Made by a program: the position numbers and the translations under genes. The notes under the pieces are model-generated. The model was not told the DNA's origin. It ran no database searches and saw only the letters and a list, made by a program, of their open reading frames with translations. This document shows, in pieces, positions 26,476 to 34,090 of a DNA stretch of 46,758 bases. Numbering within the stretch: the stretch's first letter is position 1; each line of letters opens with the position of its first letter. This DNA is from Sphingorhabdus sp. (lineage in GTDB: Bacteria; Pseudomonadota; Alphaproteobacteria; Sphingomonadales; Sphingomonadaceae). The stretch covers positions 1 through 46,758 of the forward strand of contig JALREL010000154.1 of the NCBI GenBank assembly GCA_023262005.1, given 5' to 3'.

Positions 26476-27032
26476 TACTCCATTCTCATCCGGTAGCGCA
26501 GGATAAAGCTTGATGTCTGGGGTCGATCTGGCTGAATGTCAGGTTTTAGGCGAAAGCGAACATGAGTGATGTTCGGATCAAAGCCTTCGCGATCAGGCGT
26601 CGGACTGTAATCAAAACTCGCTCCGCCATTATCTGAGAATTCGACGCAATCTGCCGGGTTGGAAAGCGACTCAAATTTGCAGTCGAAGCCGCTACCGCCA
26701 TTTGCAGGCTCATAGGCGAAGGGCCCGCTGCCCATGCCAATATCTCCGACGAAGAGGCTCAATTCATCGGGAACGGGGTTTGCTATTACCGGACCGCGCT
26801 GTTCGGCAAGGTCGCTGGGTATATTGGAAACGCGCATTTCATATTCCAAGACAGCGTCCGGAATGGCCTTTGGGTTGGATGCGCTGATGCCGTCAGAAAT
26901 GATTCGGCTGGATATATCGATGCTGGGTGCGAGCAGTTGAGCTGCGGCAACGCTATCAAAGCCTCCCATCGCGCCGATCAGCGCGACAACATATGCCCCT
27001 TGCGGCAATGTGGCTTTGGTAAAAATGCTCAT
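26475..27032 (-). CDS. Predicted exported protein with DUF11-like domain, function unknown
   Basis: A 185-residue protein. Residues 1-31 contain a hydrophobic stretch (GAYVVALIGAMGGFDSVAAA) that could be a signal peptide. The rest resembles a single DUF11-type beta-sandwich: SNPKAIPDAVLEYEMRVSN, IANPVPDELSLFVGDI, then SDNGGASFDYSPTPDREGFD and a closing FILRYRMRM strand. In other alphaproteobacteria such modules occur in secreted or surface proteins; no activity is known to me. Two Cys (FDCKFE and PADCVE) could form a disulfide. It is coupled on both sides: ATGA with the upstream small gene and TAATG with the PilZ gene. Confidence 0.7.
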   Translation of the reverse strand: MSIFTKATLPQGAYVVALIGAMGGFDSVAAAQLLAPSIDISSRIISDGISASNPKAIPDAVLEYEMRVSNIPSDLAEQRGPVIANPVPDELSLFVGDIGMGSGPFAYEPANGGSGFDCKFESLSNPADCVEFSDNGGASFDYSPTPDREGFDPNITHVRFRLKPDIQPDRPQTSSFILRYRMRME

Positions 27033-27337
27033 TGATAATCGACGATCCAGTATTCCTGACTTTTGCTTGCTCCACCGTCTGACACGATCCGACGTTTGGA
27101 TTTTGGTGCGTTCCGGCTTTGCGGGTTTTGGGAATTCGGCTTTGCCTGCACCTCGCGTTCAACGTCTGAGGTGGCATCAACTATTTCGACTTGCGCCGCT
27201 GCTGGTTGGGAAAATGTGCTCTGCGCCGGCGCTGATGTGTGTGGGCGTAGCGCCGGCGCAGATAAGGAAACGGGACTGCTCATCAGGGCCAAGCTCTGGA
27301 CCAGCACAAGCTTAGCCACGAGACAGGTCGCTTCCAT
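27029..27337 (-). CDS. Small predicted exported protein, function unknown
   Basis: A 102-residue protein without recognised homology. The N-terminus (LVAKLVLVQSLALMSSPVSLSAPA) looks like a signal peptide. The remainder is polar and disordered, rich in Ser, Pro, Gln and Asn, with a basic KSKRR patch and an aromatic end (EYWIVDYQ). It is supported as a gene by the ATGA overlap with the next gene and by its position directly after an AT-rich promoter-like region. The Shine-Dalgarno is weak. It is probably the first gene of a set with the DUF11-like and PilZ proteins. Confidence 0.6.
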   Translation of the reverse strand: MEATCLVAKLVLVQSLALMSSPVSLSAPALRPHTSAPAQSTFSQPAAAQVEIVDATSDVEREVQAKPNSQNPQSRNAPKSKRRIVSDGGASKSQEYWIVDYQ

Positions 27338-27387
27338 GACGTTACATTCGCAGGAAATTAGACAGATTATCAGTTTGACACCGTCTC

Positions 27388-27414
27388 ATGCATATAAATA
27401 CTACATATATGCAT
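27388..27414. promoter_or_regulatory. Inverted repeat upstream of the small exported-protein operon
   Basis: ATGCATATA (27388-27396) and TATATGCAT (27406-27414) are perfect 9-base arms with a 9-base spacer, about 50-80 bases upstream of the start at 27337. The surrounding sequence is much more AT-rich than the genes. Likely a regulator site or promoter element. Confidence 0.45.
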
Positions 27415-27428
27415 TTCAGGCAGTTTTA

Positions 27429-27444
27429 ATACTATATATAGTAT
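27429..27444. promoter_or_regulatory. 16-base perfect palindrome
   Basis: ATACTATATATAGTAT reads the same on both strands, with no spacer. It lies 14 bases beyond the preceding inverted repeat in the same AT-rich gap and contains TATA-type -10-like sequence on both strands. Confidence 0.5.
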
Positions 27445-27460
27445 ATCGCAGTAACAGAAG

Positions 27461-27482
27461 TTAACGGGTGTTAAGGGTGTTA
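27461..27482 (-). promoter_or_regulatory. TTAA-N6-TTAA and tandem GGGTGTTA repeats
   Basis: TTAA at 27461-27464 and 27471-27474 are six bases apart, close to the CtrA form TTAA-N7-TTAA. GGGTGTTA occurs twice in tandem (27466-27473 and 27475-27482), 9-base period. The second copy overlaps the stop codon of the upstream regulator gene. Assignment to CtrA is inference; the spacing is one base short. Confidence 0.3.
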
Positions 27483-29138
27483 CATGGGGTTTTGAGCTGT
27501 TTGACTGGGTTGAACCAGCACTTTTTGCGCCACGAGGAACGATATTATGCGTGAGCGGATCTGCTGCGAAACAACGATATGATTCAAGACTTCTTCGGGG
27601 TCATCAGGACGGCTTCCCACGATTTTGGCGAGGGAGTTCCAATGGGGTTTTGCACGCTCGGTATTGCCTTGAGATGCAGCAATCAAAGCCTCGCACAGAT
27701 GATAGTAAGCAGGGCTGAAACTGATTCCGTCTGCCGGGGAAGAGGATAGAGCAATCAGCCGTTCCTGATCGTTTCGCCTTATGCTTGCGAGGATAAGGGT
27801 TAGCCGTGAAAATGTTTCGCCAGGTGTCCTCTGATCAAAAGCCTGATCGATCAGTAATTCGGCACCGGGCATTCCACATTCCGATGCGAAATTACCCAGG
27901 ATCGCCAACAGCACCGGATCATACGGATTGGCTTCAACCGCGTGGGTTGTGTGCGCGTTGCCGGCTTCGCATCGACCCATTACATAATGGAGGCGGGCTT
28001 CAGCAAAATGGGTGTAAGCTTCTTTGGGCTCATTCGCGACCGCTCGCGACGATAGGGCCTGGGCTTGTTTGAAACGGGCAGCCCTGTTTTCCGGGGTGGA
28101 TGTTTCAATCAGGAAAAAGCTTCGAATAGCCAGACGCACCGCATCCAATCGGGAATCGTCAATCGAGGATTTCAGGCACTTATCAAGTGCCGGCCTCATA
28201 GCGAGATCCTGGGTCCTTAGATAAGTGACATAGCGCATCAGGCAGGCGTAACCATATTGATGGTCGTCCACAGTCCGCTCTGCTTCTCGCTTGGCAATGA
28301 TCCCGAATGGGCTTGCCAGTTGCGCGATGCTCGGTCCTAAATTTGCCGGTGCATCCTTTTCCGGTTCCAGCCAAGCGGTTGATGACCAAACAAGTTCAGA
28401 TGAGCGTGTTTCGGTCAACCGCAGATAAAGCGGGTGACGGCCCTCCCGCAATTTGCCGAGCCTCGCCTGCAGTTGATAATCCGCTTTGGCCTTCTGGCTG
28501 GCTTGATCCGCCTTTTCCTGCTGCAAGTGTATGCGTACGGCCCATGAACGTCCCAGGCCGTCGACCAGTTCGGCGAACACGTCATCGGCAGCAGCGACGG
28601 TTTCCGCGTCATCCGATGATTGAATGGCGTTGACCAGAATGGTGGGAACAACGGCTGTCCTGGGCGGCTGGGCCCTGGCAACGTCCGAATGGTACATTCC
28701 GCTCAGCCAATAATAAGCGGCGGCTACGACCATCGTAATTGCGAAAGAAAATGCGAGGATTGAGGCAATTTCTATCCCGACTTTGGGTTCAGCGTCGTCA
28801 AATGGTTCAGCAGGTTTCGGTGTTGGTTCGGGTTCCCCCGACGCGTCGTCCATGACTGGATATGGCGTTGGGCGATTGGTGGATAGCGGACGGAACAATT
28901 CGGGATAGGCCGTTTCGGGTGGGCCCACGCGAACCTTGTAACTCCCTGCGACCATATATAGGCACAGCCCATCCGAAGGCAGGTTCTTTGAATAAAAGGC
29001 TTCGAGCAGTTTTCGCAGCCGCATGGTCTGGACACGAGGGTAACTGTCCGATTTCGCATCAAAATCGGGACTCTTGCCTAGGCAATCAACGGCGACGGTA
29101 TAGCTCTTCAGCTTGTCCGTCGTCAGAACATTTGGCAC
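27480..29138 (-). CDS. Membrane regulator with TPR-like region, probably 5'-truncated
   Basis: A 552-residue protein from GTG 29138. Residues 10-72 (KSYTVAVDCLGKSPDFDAKS, then DSYPRVQTMRLRKLLEAFYS) match the end of a winged-helix-like domain found before adenylate-cyclase or TPR regions in alphaproteobacteria. Homologues as I know them carry about 35-45 more residues before this point, which are missing. A Pro-rich linker follows, one membrane segment (121-145) and a helical TPR-like region (about 330-530: EAYTHFAEARLHYVMGRCEA, NPYDPVLLAILGNFASECG). The IS element begins 38 bases upstream and no other in-frame start lies between. It probably once controlled the exported-protein set downstream. 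Confidence 0.65.
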   Translation of the reverse strand: MPNVLTTDKLKSYTVAVDCLGKSPDFDAKSDSYPRVQTMRLRKLLEAFYSKNLPSDGLCLYMVAGSYKVRVGPPETAYPELFRPLSTNRPTPYPVMDDASGEPEPTPKPAEPFDDAEPKVGIEIASILAFSFAITMVVAAAYYWLSGMYHSDVARAQPPRTAVVPTILVNAIQSSDDAETVAAADDVFAELVDGLGRSWAVRIHLQQEKADQASQKAKADYQLQARLGKLREGRHPLYLRLTETRSSELVWSSTAWLEPEKDAPANLGPSIAQLASPFGIIAKREAERTVDDHQYGYACLMRYVTYLRTQDLAMRPALDKCLKSSIDDSRLDAVRLAIRSFFLIETSTPENRAARFKQAQALSSRAVANEPKEAYTHFAEARLHYVMGRCEAGNAHTTHAVEANPYDPVLLAILGNFASECGMPGAELLIDQAFDQRTPGETFSRLTLILASIRRNDQERLIALSSSPADGISFSPAYYHLCEALIAASQGNTERAKPHWNSLAKIVGSRPDDPEEVLNHIVVSQQIRSRIISFLVAQKVLVQPSQTAQNPM

Positions 29139-29175
29139 AACTCGCGGCGTAGGTTTGCGGAGTGCGGGCCTCGTC

Positions 29176-29195
29176 TGAGGTTTGATGTTAGGCGG
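29176..29195 (+). repeat. IS left terminal inverted repeat
   Basis: TGAGGTTTGATGTTAGGCGG aligns with the right-end repeat when one gap is allowed. It begins 12 bases beyond the orfB stop. Confidence 0.55.
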
Positions 29196-30168
29196 CGAGC
29201 CTGCGGTGTTGCAAGCGCCGATGTTCGAGTGTCTTTCGCTTGATCCTTTCTCTTCGTTTGATGATGGCAGGGGCCCTGCCGAAGTAGGTATCGGCAGGTG
29301 TCACATTGTCGAGGCTCTCGTGGTATCGGCAGTGGTTGTAATGCTCGACGAAGGCCTCGATCTGCTGGTGGAGATCGCCGGGCAGGAAGTAGTTCTCTAG
29401 CAGCACGCGGTTCTTCAGGGTCTGGTGCCAGCGCTCGATCTTGCCTTGGGTCTGTGGGTGGAAGGGTGCGCCGCGCACGTGGCTCATCTTGTTGGCCTCG
29501 ATGTATTCGGCCAGTTCGCCAGCGATGTAGCTGGGGCCATTATCGCTGAGCAGGCGGGGCCTGTGCAGCACGTTGGCGTGATCGCAGCCTGAGGCTGCTA
29601 GCGCCATATCGAGCGTGTCAGTGACGTCCTCGGCTCGCATGGTGGTGCAGAGCTTCCATGCAATGATGTAGCGCGAGTAATCGTCGAGCACGGTCGACAG
29701 ATACATCCAGCCCCACCCGATGATCTTGAAGTAGGTAAAGTCTGTCTGCCACATCTCATTCGGGCGCGTGGTCTTCGTGTGGAACGCCTCTGCCGCCTTG
29801 ATCACCGTATAGGCCGGGCTGGTGATGAGGTCGTGGGCCTTGAGCAGGCGGTAGACCGTGGCTTCGGACACGAAGTAGCGCTTCTCGTCGGTGAAGCGCA
29901 CCGCCAGCTCTCTCGGCGATAGCTCGCTGTGTTCCAGAGCCATGTCGACGATCTGATCCTGAACCTCGGGCGCGATCCTGTTCCACACCCGGCTCGGCGT
30001 CGATGGCCGGTCTGCCAGCGCTTCGGGCCCGCCTTCAAGGTAGCGATCATACCAGCGGTAGAAGGTCCGGCGAGCAACGCCGAGCTGGTCCAGCGTGCGC
30101 TTGGCGGGCAGGTGCGATTGCTCGACGATCCGGATGATCTCGAGCTTCTCGGATGCGGGGTATCTCAT
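29188..30168 (-). CDS. IS3-family transposase OrfB (DDE integrase core)
   Basis: A 326-residue frame from ATG 30168. The catalytic triad is Asp143 (WQTDFTY), Asp209 (LLSDNGPSY) and Glu245 (GKIERWHQT); 35 residues lie between the second Asp and Glu, the classical DD(35)E spacing. A helix-turn-helix lies upstream (about 10-45, VARRTFYRWYDRYLEGG). The frame overlaps orfA as ATGA. The functional transposase is expected to be an OrfAB fusion made by -1 frameshifting. The catalytic residues are intact, so the element may be active. Confidence 0.93.
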   Translation of the reverse strand: MRYPASEKLEIIRIVEQSHLPAKRTLDQLGVARRTFYRWYDRYLEGGPEALADRPSTPSRVWNRIAPEVQDQIVDMALEHSELSPRELAVRFTDEKRYFVSEATVYRLLKAHDLITSPAYTVIKAAEAFHTKTTRPNEMWQTDFTYFKIIGWGWMYLSTVLDDYSRYIIAWKLCTTMRAEDVTDTLDMALAASGCDHANVLHRPRLLSDNGPSYIAGELAEYIEANKMSHVRGAPFHPQTQGKIERWHQTLKNRVLLENYFLPGDLHQQIEAFVEHYNHCRYHESLDNVTPADTYFGRAPAIIKRRERIKRKTLEHRRLQHRRLAA

Positions 30169-30539
30169 TCGTCGCCTCCCCCATCCGCGATCATGCTTTT
30201 TTTGAGCAAGCGGTTCTCCAGGGTGAGGTCGGCCACGCACTCCTTCAGGTCGCGGGCCTCACGGCGCAGGTCCTTCACCTCGTCCGTGGTCGCAGCGCGG
30301 GCCGTGTCACCGGCGAGGCGACGCTTGCCAGCCTCCATGAACTCTTTGGACCAGGTGTAATACAGGCTCTGGGCGATACCCTCGCGGCGGCAAAGCTCGG
30401 CAATGGAGTCATCGCCTCGTAGCCCATCGAGCACGATCCGGATCTTGTCTTCCGCTGAGAAGTGTCGGCGGGTCTTGCGGCGGATGTCCTTTACCACCTG
30501 TTCGGCGGGCTTTTTGGAGCTTGAGGATTTGGGCTTCAT
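30165..30539 (-). CDS. IS3-family transposase OrfA (helix-turn-helix)
   Basis: A 124-residue protein. Lys-rich N-terminus, then an HTH_Tnp_1-type domain (RRHFSAEDKIRIVLDGLRG, SIAELCRREGIAQSLYYTW; about 25-65) that binds the IS ends, then a leucine-zipper-like helix (LRREARDLKECVADLTLENR; about 91-110). Near its end a run of seven A precedes G at 30203-30196, with the frame reading AAA AAA AGC. A slip of -1 on the A-run enters the orfB frame at AAG. Confidence 0.92.
   Translation of the reverse strand: MKPKSSSSKKPAEQVVKDIRRKTRRHFSAEDKIRIVLDGLRGDDSIAELCRREGIAQSLYYTWSKEFMEAGKRRLAGDTARAATTDEVKDLRREARDLKECVADLTLENRLLKKSMIADGGGDE
30196..30203 (-). other. A7G slippery site for -1 frameshift
   Basis: Seven A followed by G on the minus strand, 29 bases before the orfA stop codon. 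The -1 frame is that of orfB. This fits the programmed frameshift used by IS3-family elements. Confidence 0.7.
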
Positions 30540-30574
30540 CTTCGTTCCTTCGTCACTACGACGAAGCCCAAATC

Positions 30575-30594
30575 CTCCTTAAATCACAACCTCA
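30575..30594 (-). repeat. IS right terminal inverted repeat
   Basis: Read inward on the minus strand it is TGAGGTTGTGATTTAAGGAG, matching the left repeat imperfectly. It lies 36 bases upstream of the orfA start. Confidence 0.55.
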
Positions 30595-30660
30595 AATCTG
30601 TGCCATTGGCGCTGACGGGGGACACAGGATTTTGTCGGATTCCTTGCCGATTATCTCAAA

Positions 30661-31293
30661 TTGCGTGATTGCAATTGTAGCATCTACGGGTCTGCAGAGT
30701 CGCTCTTGCAATCGGGCGGTGTCGACCAATACGACTTTTTCATTCTTGATCTCGGATTGCCTGGAATTGACGGCGTGGATCTGACGACGTTGATCCGGGC
30801 GCGAAGCACCGCTGGGATACTGATCGTGAGCGGCCGGCTAGGCCCCGATGCCTTTAACTCGGCATTGGCCGCAGGAGCGGACATGTTCGTCAACAAGCCG
30901 GTTCGCTTTGACCAAGTTTACCATGCAATCCAGTCGATCTGGCGCCGCTTTGCCGAACCGCGTGCACGCGCGAGCAATTGGATGATATCTTTCGATCATT
31001 CCAAACTCATTTCTCCGCTCGGCAATCAAGTGTCGTTGACCCCGGTGGAAGGGCGATTGATCCAATGCTTGCGCAAGGCAGCCGGAAACCCGGTGTCGCG
31101 GGCAGAACTTGCAGATGCTGCTGGTATCGCTGCCAGCCAGGATCACCGCAATCTCGATGCTGCCGTATTCCGTTTGCGCCGCAAGATTGAACGCGACGCG
31201 CGTTGTCCGTCGCCGTTTCGCACGGTGCATGGCATCGGTTATCAACTAAGCGAAGAAATCGAAGGCGGTAACGCGGGATCCGCAGCAGGATGA
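30661..31293 (+). CDS. OmpR-type response regulator lacking its N-terminal end
   Basis: From TTG 30661 there are 210 residues. The receiver retains the phosphate-accepting Asp30 (FFILDLGLPGIDG) and Lys79 (GADMFVNKPV). It lacks the first beta strand with the paired acidic residues. The frame is open back to a stop at 30613, and codons 30628-30660 read DFVGFLADYLK, the expected first helix, so the gene once began further upstream. Residues 105-200 form a winged-helix DNA-binding domain (SLTPVEGRLIQCLRKAAG; AVFRLRRKIERD; FRTVHGIGYQL). It overlaps the kinase gene by ATGA. The missing 5' end faces the IS element, so this copy is probably crippled. Confidence 0.8.
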   Translation: MRDCNCSIYGSAESLLQSGGVDQYDFFILDLGLPGIDGVDLTTLIRARSTAGILIVSGRLGPDAFNSALAAGADMFVNKPVRFDQVYHAIQSIWRRFAEPRARASNWMISFDHSKLISPLGNQVSLTPVEGRLIQCLRKAAGNPVSRAELADAAGIAASQDHRNLDAAVFRLRRKIERDARCPSPFRTVHGIGYQLSEEIEGGNAGSAAG

Positions 31294-32675
31294 ACATCCC
31301 CTACGCGATAGGATTCAGCTATCTCTATATGGGGCACATAGTTGCCTTCTCGATTTGTTACATCCTTCTCGAACGTGTAAATGCACCGGTCGTTATTTGG
31401 CTGCTGTCCAATGTGATAACGACTTCAGGGTTCGTGCTGGCATCGACCCAACTCTTCGAAAACAAGGATCTTGGCGCCCTGATATGGGCGGTCTTGTTTT
31501 TATCCGGCAGCGCATTGAAAACCGCTGCATTCAGCGATCGTCGGCTGTTCAGAAAATCAAACAGACTGCCGCATGCGTTGCTCGTTTGCGGATTATTGGT
31601 TTCGATGTCGTTGCTGATCGACGTGCAATCGCCTTACCGACTGCTGCTAATCTTGGTCTGCGGGATATTGTTTTGCATCAGCGGTATCCTTTTTCTTTTG
31701 CGCAATCGTGCCTGGAAGGGATTGCGACCCACCAATTTGACAATTTGGGTTCTCACAATTTCAGCCGCTGCACTTTCGACGCAGTTGCCGAATGCCTATC
31801 CCTTTGGCGACATGACCAGGTTCGCTGGTCGGATCAATTTGCTTGCGGTTATCATCCTGTCCTTCCTTTTTGAAATCGCCTTTTTCGGGATGATCGTGTC
31901 GCGTCAGGTTCGCGATCAATTGCTCCAGTCCAAACGTGCGAACCGGCTGCAACGCCAGGCGATCCAGCTGAAGGAGAAGGGGCAGATCAGCGCAGAACTT
32001 GCGGACGAACGCTATCATTTGTTGAAGATGCTAACACACGAAGTACGGCAACCTTTGAACACCGCGCAAGCTGCGCTGCAGACGGTGCTTCAGGAAATCG
32101 CGGGCGGAAAGGGAAAACCTGATATCATCCGCTCGGCCGTCGATCGCGCCAGCATCACGCTGAATTCGATCTCACTCTCGATATCCAATTCGATCCTCGG
32201 TGCCACGCTTATTACCAAGGGACGTGCTGCCCAATTCGAGTTGATCGATTTATGTGCGGTATCGCAGCTGGCACTTTTGGATATCAATCCGCGTGACCGT
32301 AACAGGGTCGTGACGCGTTATGATCAGGAGATAGTCTATGCGGAGGCGGATCCTATCGTCCTGCGTTTGGCGCTCAGGAATTTGCTCGAAAATGCGATCA
32401 AATATTCGGTTCCCGGTTCCACGGTGAATTTCGAAATCGTTCTCTGTGAAGATGAGTTGTCGACTTCGTTCAGGGTTTCCAATCTGGTGAAAGACGCATC
32501 GATGATGGAAGGAAACATCATCGAACGTAACAAACGGGGTGTGGATAGCCGGTATGAGGGCTACGGGCTTGGCCTGTACATCGTCAAAGAAGTGGCGAAT
32601 CTGCACAAGGGGCAGTTGAAATATGATGTAGGTGAGGATTCGATCGTCACCTTTGAAATCATAATTCCGAGCTAG
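31290..32675 (+). CDS. Membrane histidine kinase
   Basis: A 461-residue sensor. Residues 1-205 hold about seven to eight hydrophobic segments with only short loops, so the ligand is probably sensed in the membrane or relayed by a partner. The dimerisation/phosphoacceptor domain has His250 (KMLTHEVRQPLN). The ATPase domain has the N box NLLENAIKYS (364-373) and a G box GYGLGLYIVKEV (424-435). A D-x-G-x-G G1 box is not obvious. It is coupled to the truncated response regulator by a 4-base overlap and is most likely its partner. No terminator was seen after it. Confidence 0.9.
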   Translation: MNIPYAIGFSYLYMGHIVAFSICYILLERVNAPVVIWLLSNVITTSGFVLASTQLFENKDLGALIWAVLFLSGSALKTAAFSDRRLFRKSNRLPHALLVCGLLVSMSLLIDVQSPYRLLLILVCGILFCISGILFLLRNRAWKGLRPTNLTIWVLTISAAALSTQLPNAYPFGDMTRFAGRINLLAVIILSFLFEIAFFGMIVSRQVRDQLLQSKRANRLQRQAIQLKEKGQISAELADERYHLLKMLTHEVRQPLNTAQAALQTVLQEIAGGKGKPDIIRSAVDRASITLNSISLSISNSILGATLITKGRAAQFELIDLCAVSQLALLDINPRDRNRVVTRYDQEIVYAEADPIVLRLALRNLLENAIKYSVPGSTVNFEIVLCEDELSTSFRVSNLVKDASMMEGNIIERNKRGVDSRYEGYGLGLYIVKEVANLHKGQLKYDVGEDSIVTFEIIIPS

Positions 32676-32812
32676 GTTTATCTTCCAGAAAATTGCGGTT
32701 CAAACTCGGTCGCCGCCGGTTGGCATTGCACGCAATTGACACGCATGAAATGCCCTGCAGTCTGCAGAGATTCCATCGTTTTCTGGCGCTTGCGATTATC
32801 AGGAAAAATTAG

Positions 32813-32887
<75 letters not shown>

Positions 32888-32970
32888 GCCGGGAAGGCGG
32901 CCCTATGCTTAGCGGAGCATCGCTTGTCAAGCCGCTTGCACCCAATACAGTCCTTTGGCATCGGCATTTT

Positions 32971-33111
32971 ATGGAAAAGGCAGGAAACAAGTCGCGCGAG
33001 GAACGTTTGGCAGAAGCTTTGCGAGCGAATCTGCGCCGCCGAAAAGCGCAAAACAGCGATGCCCGGGTATCGAAACCCGCTGATTCTAACTCCCCGAAAT
33101 CAACGGACTGA
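32971..33111 (+). CDS. Small basic protein, function unknown
   Basis: A 46-residue ORF from ATG 32971. The centre (SREERLAEALRANLRRRKAQ, about 7-26) is a basic amphipathic helix resembling short conserved proteins that I recall in other sphingomonads, where no function is known. The rest is polar. The frame is open upstream, but that part reads through the tRNA antisense strand. Its 3' end overlaps the AraC pseudogene by 26 bases on the opposite strand. The similarity to other species is from memory. Confidence 0.55.
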   Translation: MEKAGNKSREERLAEALRANLRRRKAQNSDARVSKPADSNSPKSTD

Positions 33112-33940
33112 CTTTACCGTCGAGGGTGCTGCGGCCCGCCATTGTTGCCTGTGTCAGTTTGGATTTGCCTGTGCGAAGTTCGCCAGGGGTGAGCCCGGTG
33201 AATTGTTTGATCTCGCGGGTCAGATGCGATTGGTCGTAAAAGGCAAGGCCCAGTTCAGTATCGTCAAGGCTGTCTCCATGTGCGATCCGGCTGGCAGCGC
33301 GGAGCGCCCGATATTTGCGCGCAAGTTTCTTGGGCGGCATGCCATAGTAGCGCTTGGTTATCCGCTCCAACTGGCGCACCGAAAGGCCTGACTCGGCAAT
33401 TAGAGTATCAATATCGGGGTCATTGTTTTCGACCAACCACCGATCCACCATCGCGGTGAATTCAAACGGCGCGCCTTGCATCTTGCGATAGATTTCCGTC
33501 GCCGCCCTGTTGCCAATACGAAACTGCTCTTCAGCGCTGCCTGCACCGATCAGTTGGTTTTAAAGCTCGATCACCGAATCCCCGAAAATCTGCCTCGCAT
33601 CGAACGCCCTGTCGATCCAGTTTCCGGCCTCTGCTCCCATCAACGCAGCCCAGCCTGCGGGCAGCATTCCCCAACCGAAAACGCATATCGGCCCCTTGGA
33701 ACGCGATTGGAACGGTTTGGTGGTCGGTCCGATTATGGTGACAGGATAAGAGGGGATTTCGTTATCGCCAAAACGGTACCATCCATCGCCGCTCAATGTG
33801 ACCCGAAATTGTGCGCGGTCGGCGCGCTCGACTTCGTTGAGCGCTTCCCCCCGATAATCGAAGCGATAGAATGACGACACCAATGGCTGCAGAGCCTTGT
33901 CTGGTGCCTCATAAGCAAGGTCTATCATTTGCGCAGTCAT
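33086..33940 (-). pseudogene. AraC-family regulator interrupted by one in-frame stop codon
   Basis: One continuous frame runs from ATG 33940 (MTAQMIDLAYEAPDKALQPL) to 33086 except for TAA at 33562-33560. The N-terminal part (126 residues) is the sensor domain typical of this AraC group. After the stop the same frame resumes NQLIGAGSAEEQFRIGNRAA and continues into the DNA-binding domain (ESGLSVRQLERITKRYYGM; YDQSHLTREIKQFTGLTPGEL). A CAA-to-TAA change would explain it, giving IELQNQLIG. The C-terminal part could still be made from an internal start such as ATG 33481. TAA excludes selenocysteine or pyrrolysine readthrough. Confidence 0.85.
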
Positions 33941-33972
33941 GGTCCTGACCGGATGATATACCAATGGCGGGC

Positions 33973-34001
33973 AAAAAAAAGGCCTGCCGAAGGCAGGCCT
34001 T
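33973..34001 (-). terminator. Strong rho-independent terminator, minus strand, with no gene before it
   Basis: AAGGCCTGCC (33979-33988) pairs perfectly with GGCAGGCCTT (33992-34001) around GAA. On the minus strand the stem is followed by a run of T (33978-33973). It lies 33 bases upstream of the AraC start, so it ends a short transcript or acts as an attenuator. Confidence 0.85.
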
Positions 34002-34090
34002 AAAAGGTAAAGAACTCTTGTCTCACGACGTCGAGCCCTTCGGGTCGCAGGGGAGGTATGCACCAATTTGGTGACATTTTCTTGCATGGA
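33973..34090 (-). ncRNA. Candidate small RNA or leader upstream of the AraC pseudogene
   Basis: The strong minus-strand terminator has no annotated gene before it. The sequence upstream (34090-34002) holds an ACCTCCCCT stretch complementary to ribosome binding sites, as in some alphaproteobacterial small RNAs, and a CCCGAAGGG mini-hairpin. An Arg-rich frame from ATG 34087 (TRRARRRETR within) is also open but reads through the terminator. No clear promoter was identified. Confidence 0.25.

Larger units (their letters stand above)
29176..30594 (-). mobile_element. IS3-family insertion sequence (outer ends uncertain)
   Basis: The element has two overlapping transposase frames on the minus strand and imperfect terminal inverted repeats: left TGAGGTTTGATGTTAGGCGG from 29176, right (reading inward on the minus strand from 30594) TGAGGTTGTGATTTAAGGAG. 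The ends begin TG and finish CA, as in IS3 elements, about 1.4 kb in all. No matching 3- to 5-base target duplication is visible (GTC at left, AAT at right). On the right, recognisable host coding sequence resumes only near 30625, so the true end could extend to about 30624. Confidence 0.8.

Noticed and set aside
29133-30607. TGGCACA near both sides of the IS, considered as outer inverted repeat
   Set aside because: The distance from TGGCACA to the TGAGG end is 43 bases on the left but about 9 on the right, so it is probably chance.
33560-33562. Programmed readthrough in the AraC gene
   Set aside because: The stop is TAA, not UGA or UAG, no recoding structure is evident, and a simple CAA-to-TAA change explains it.
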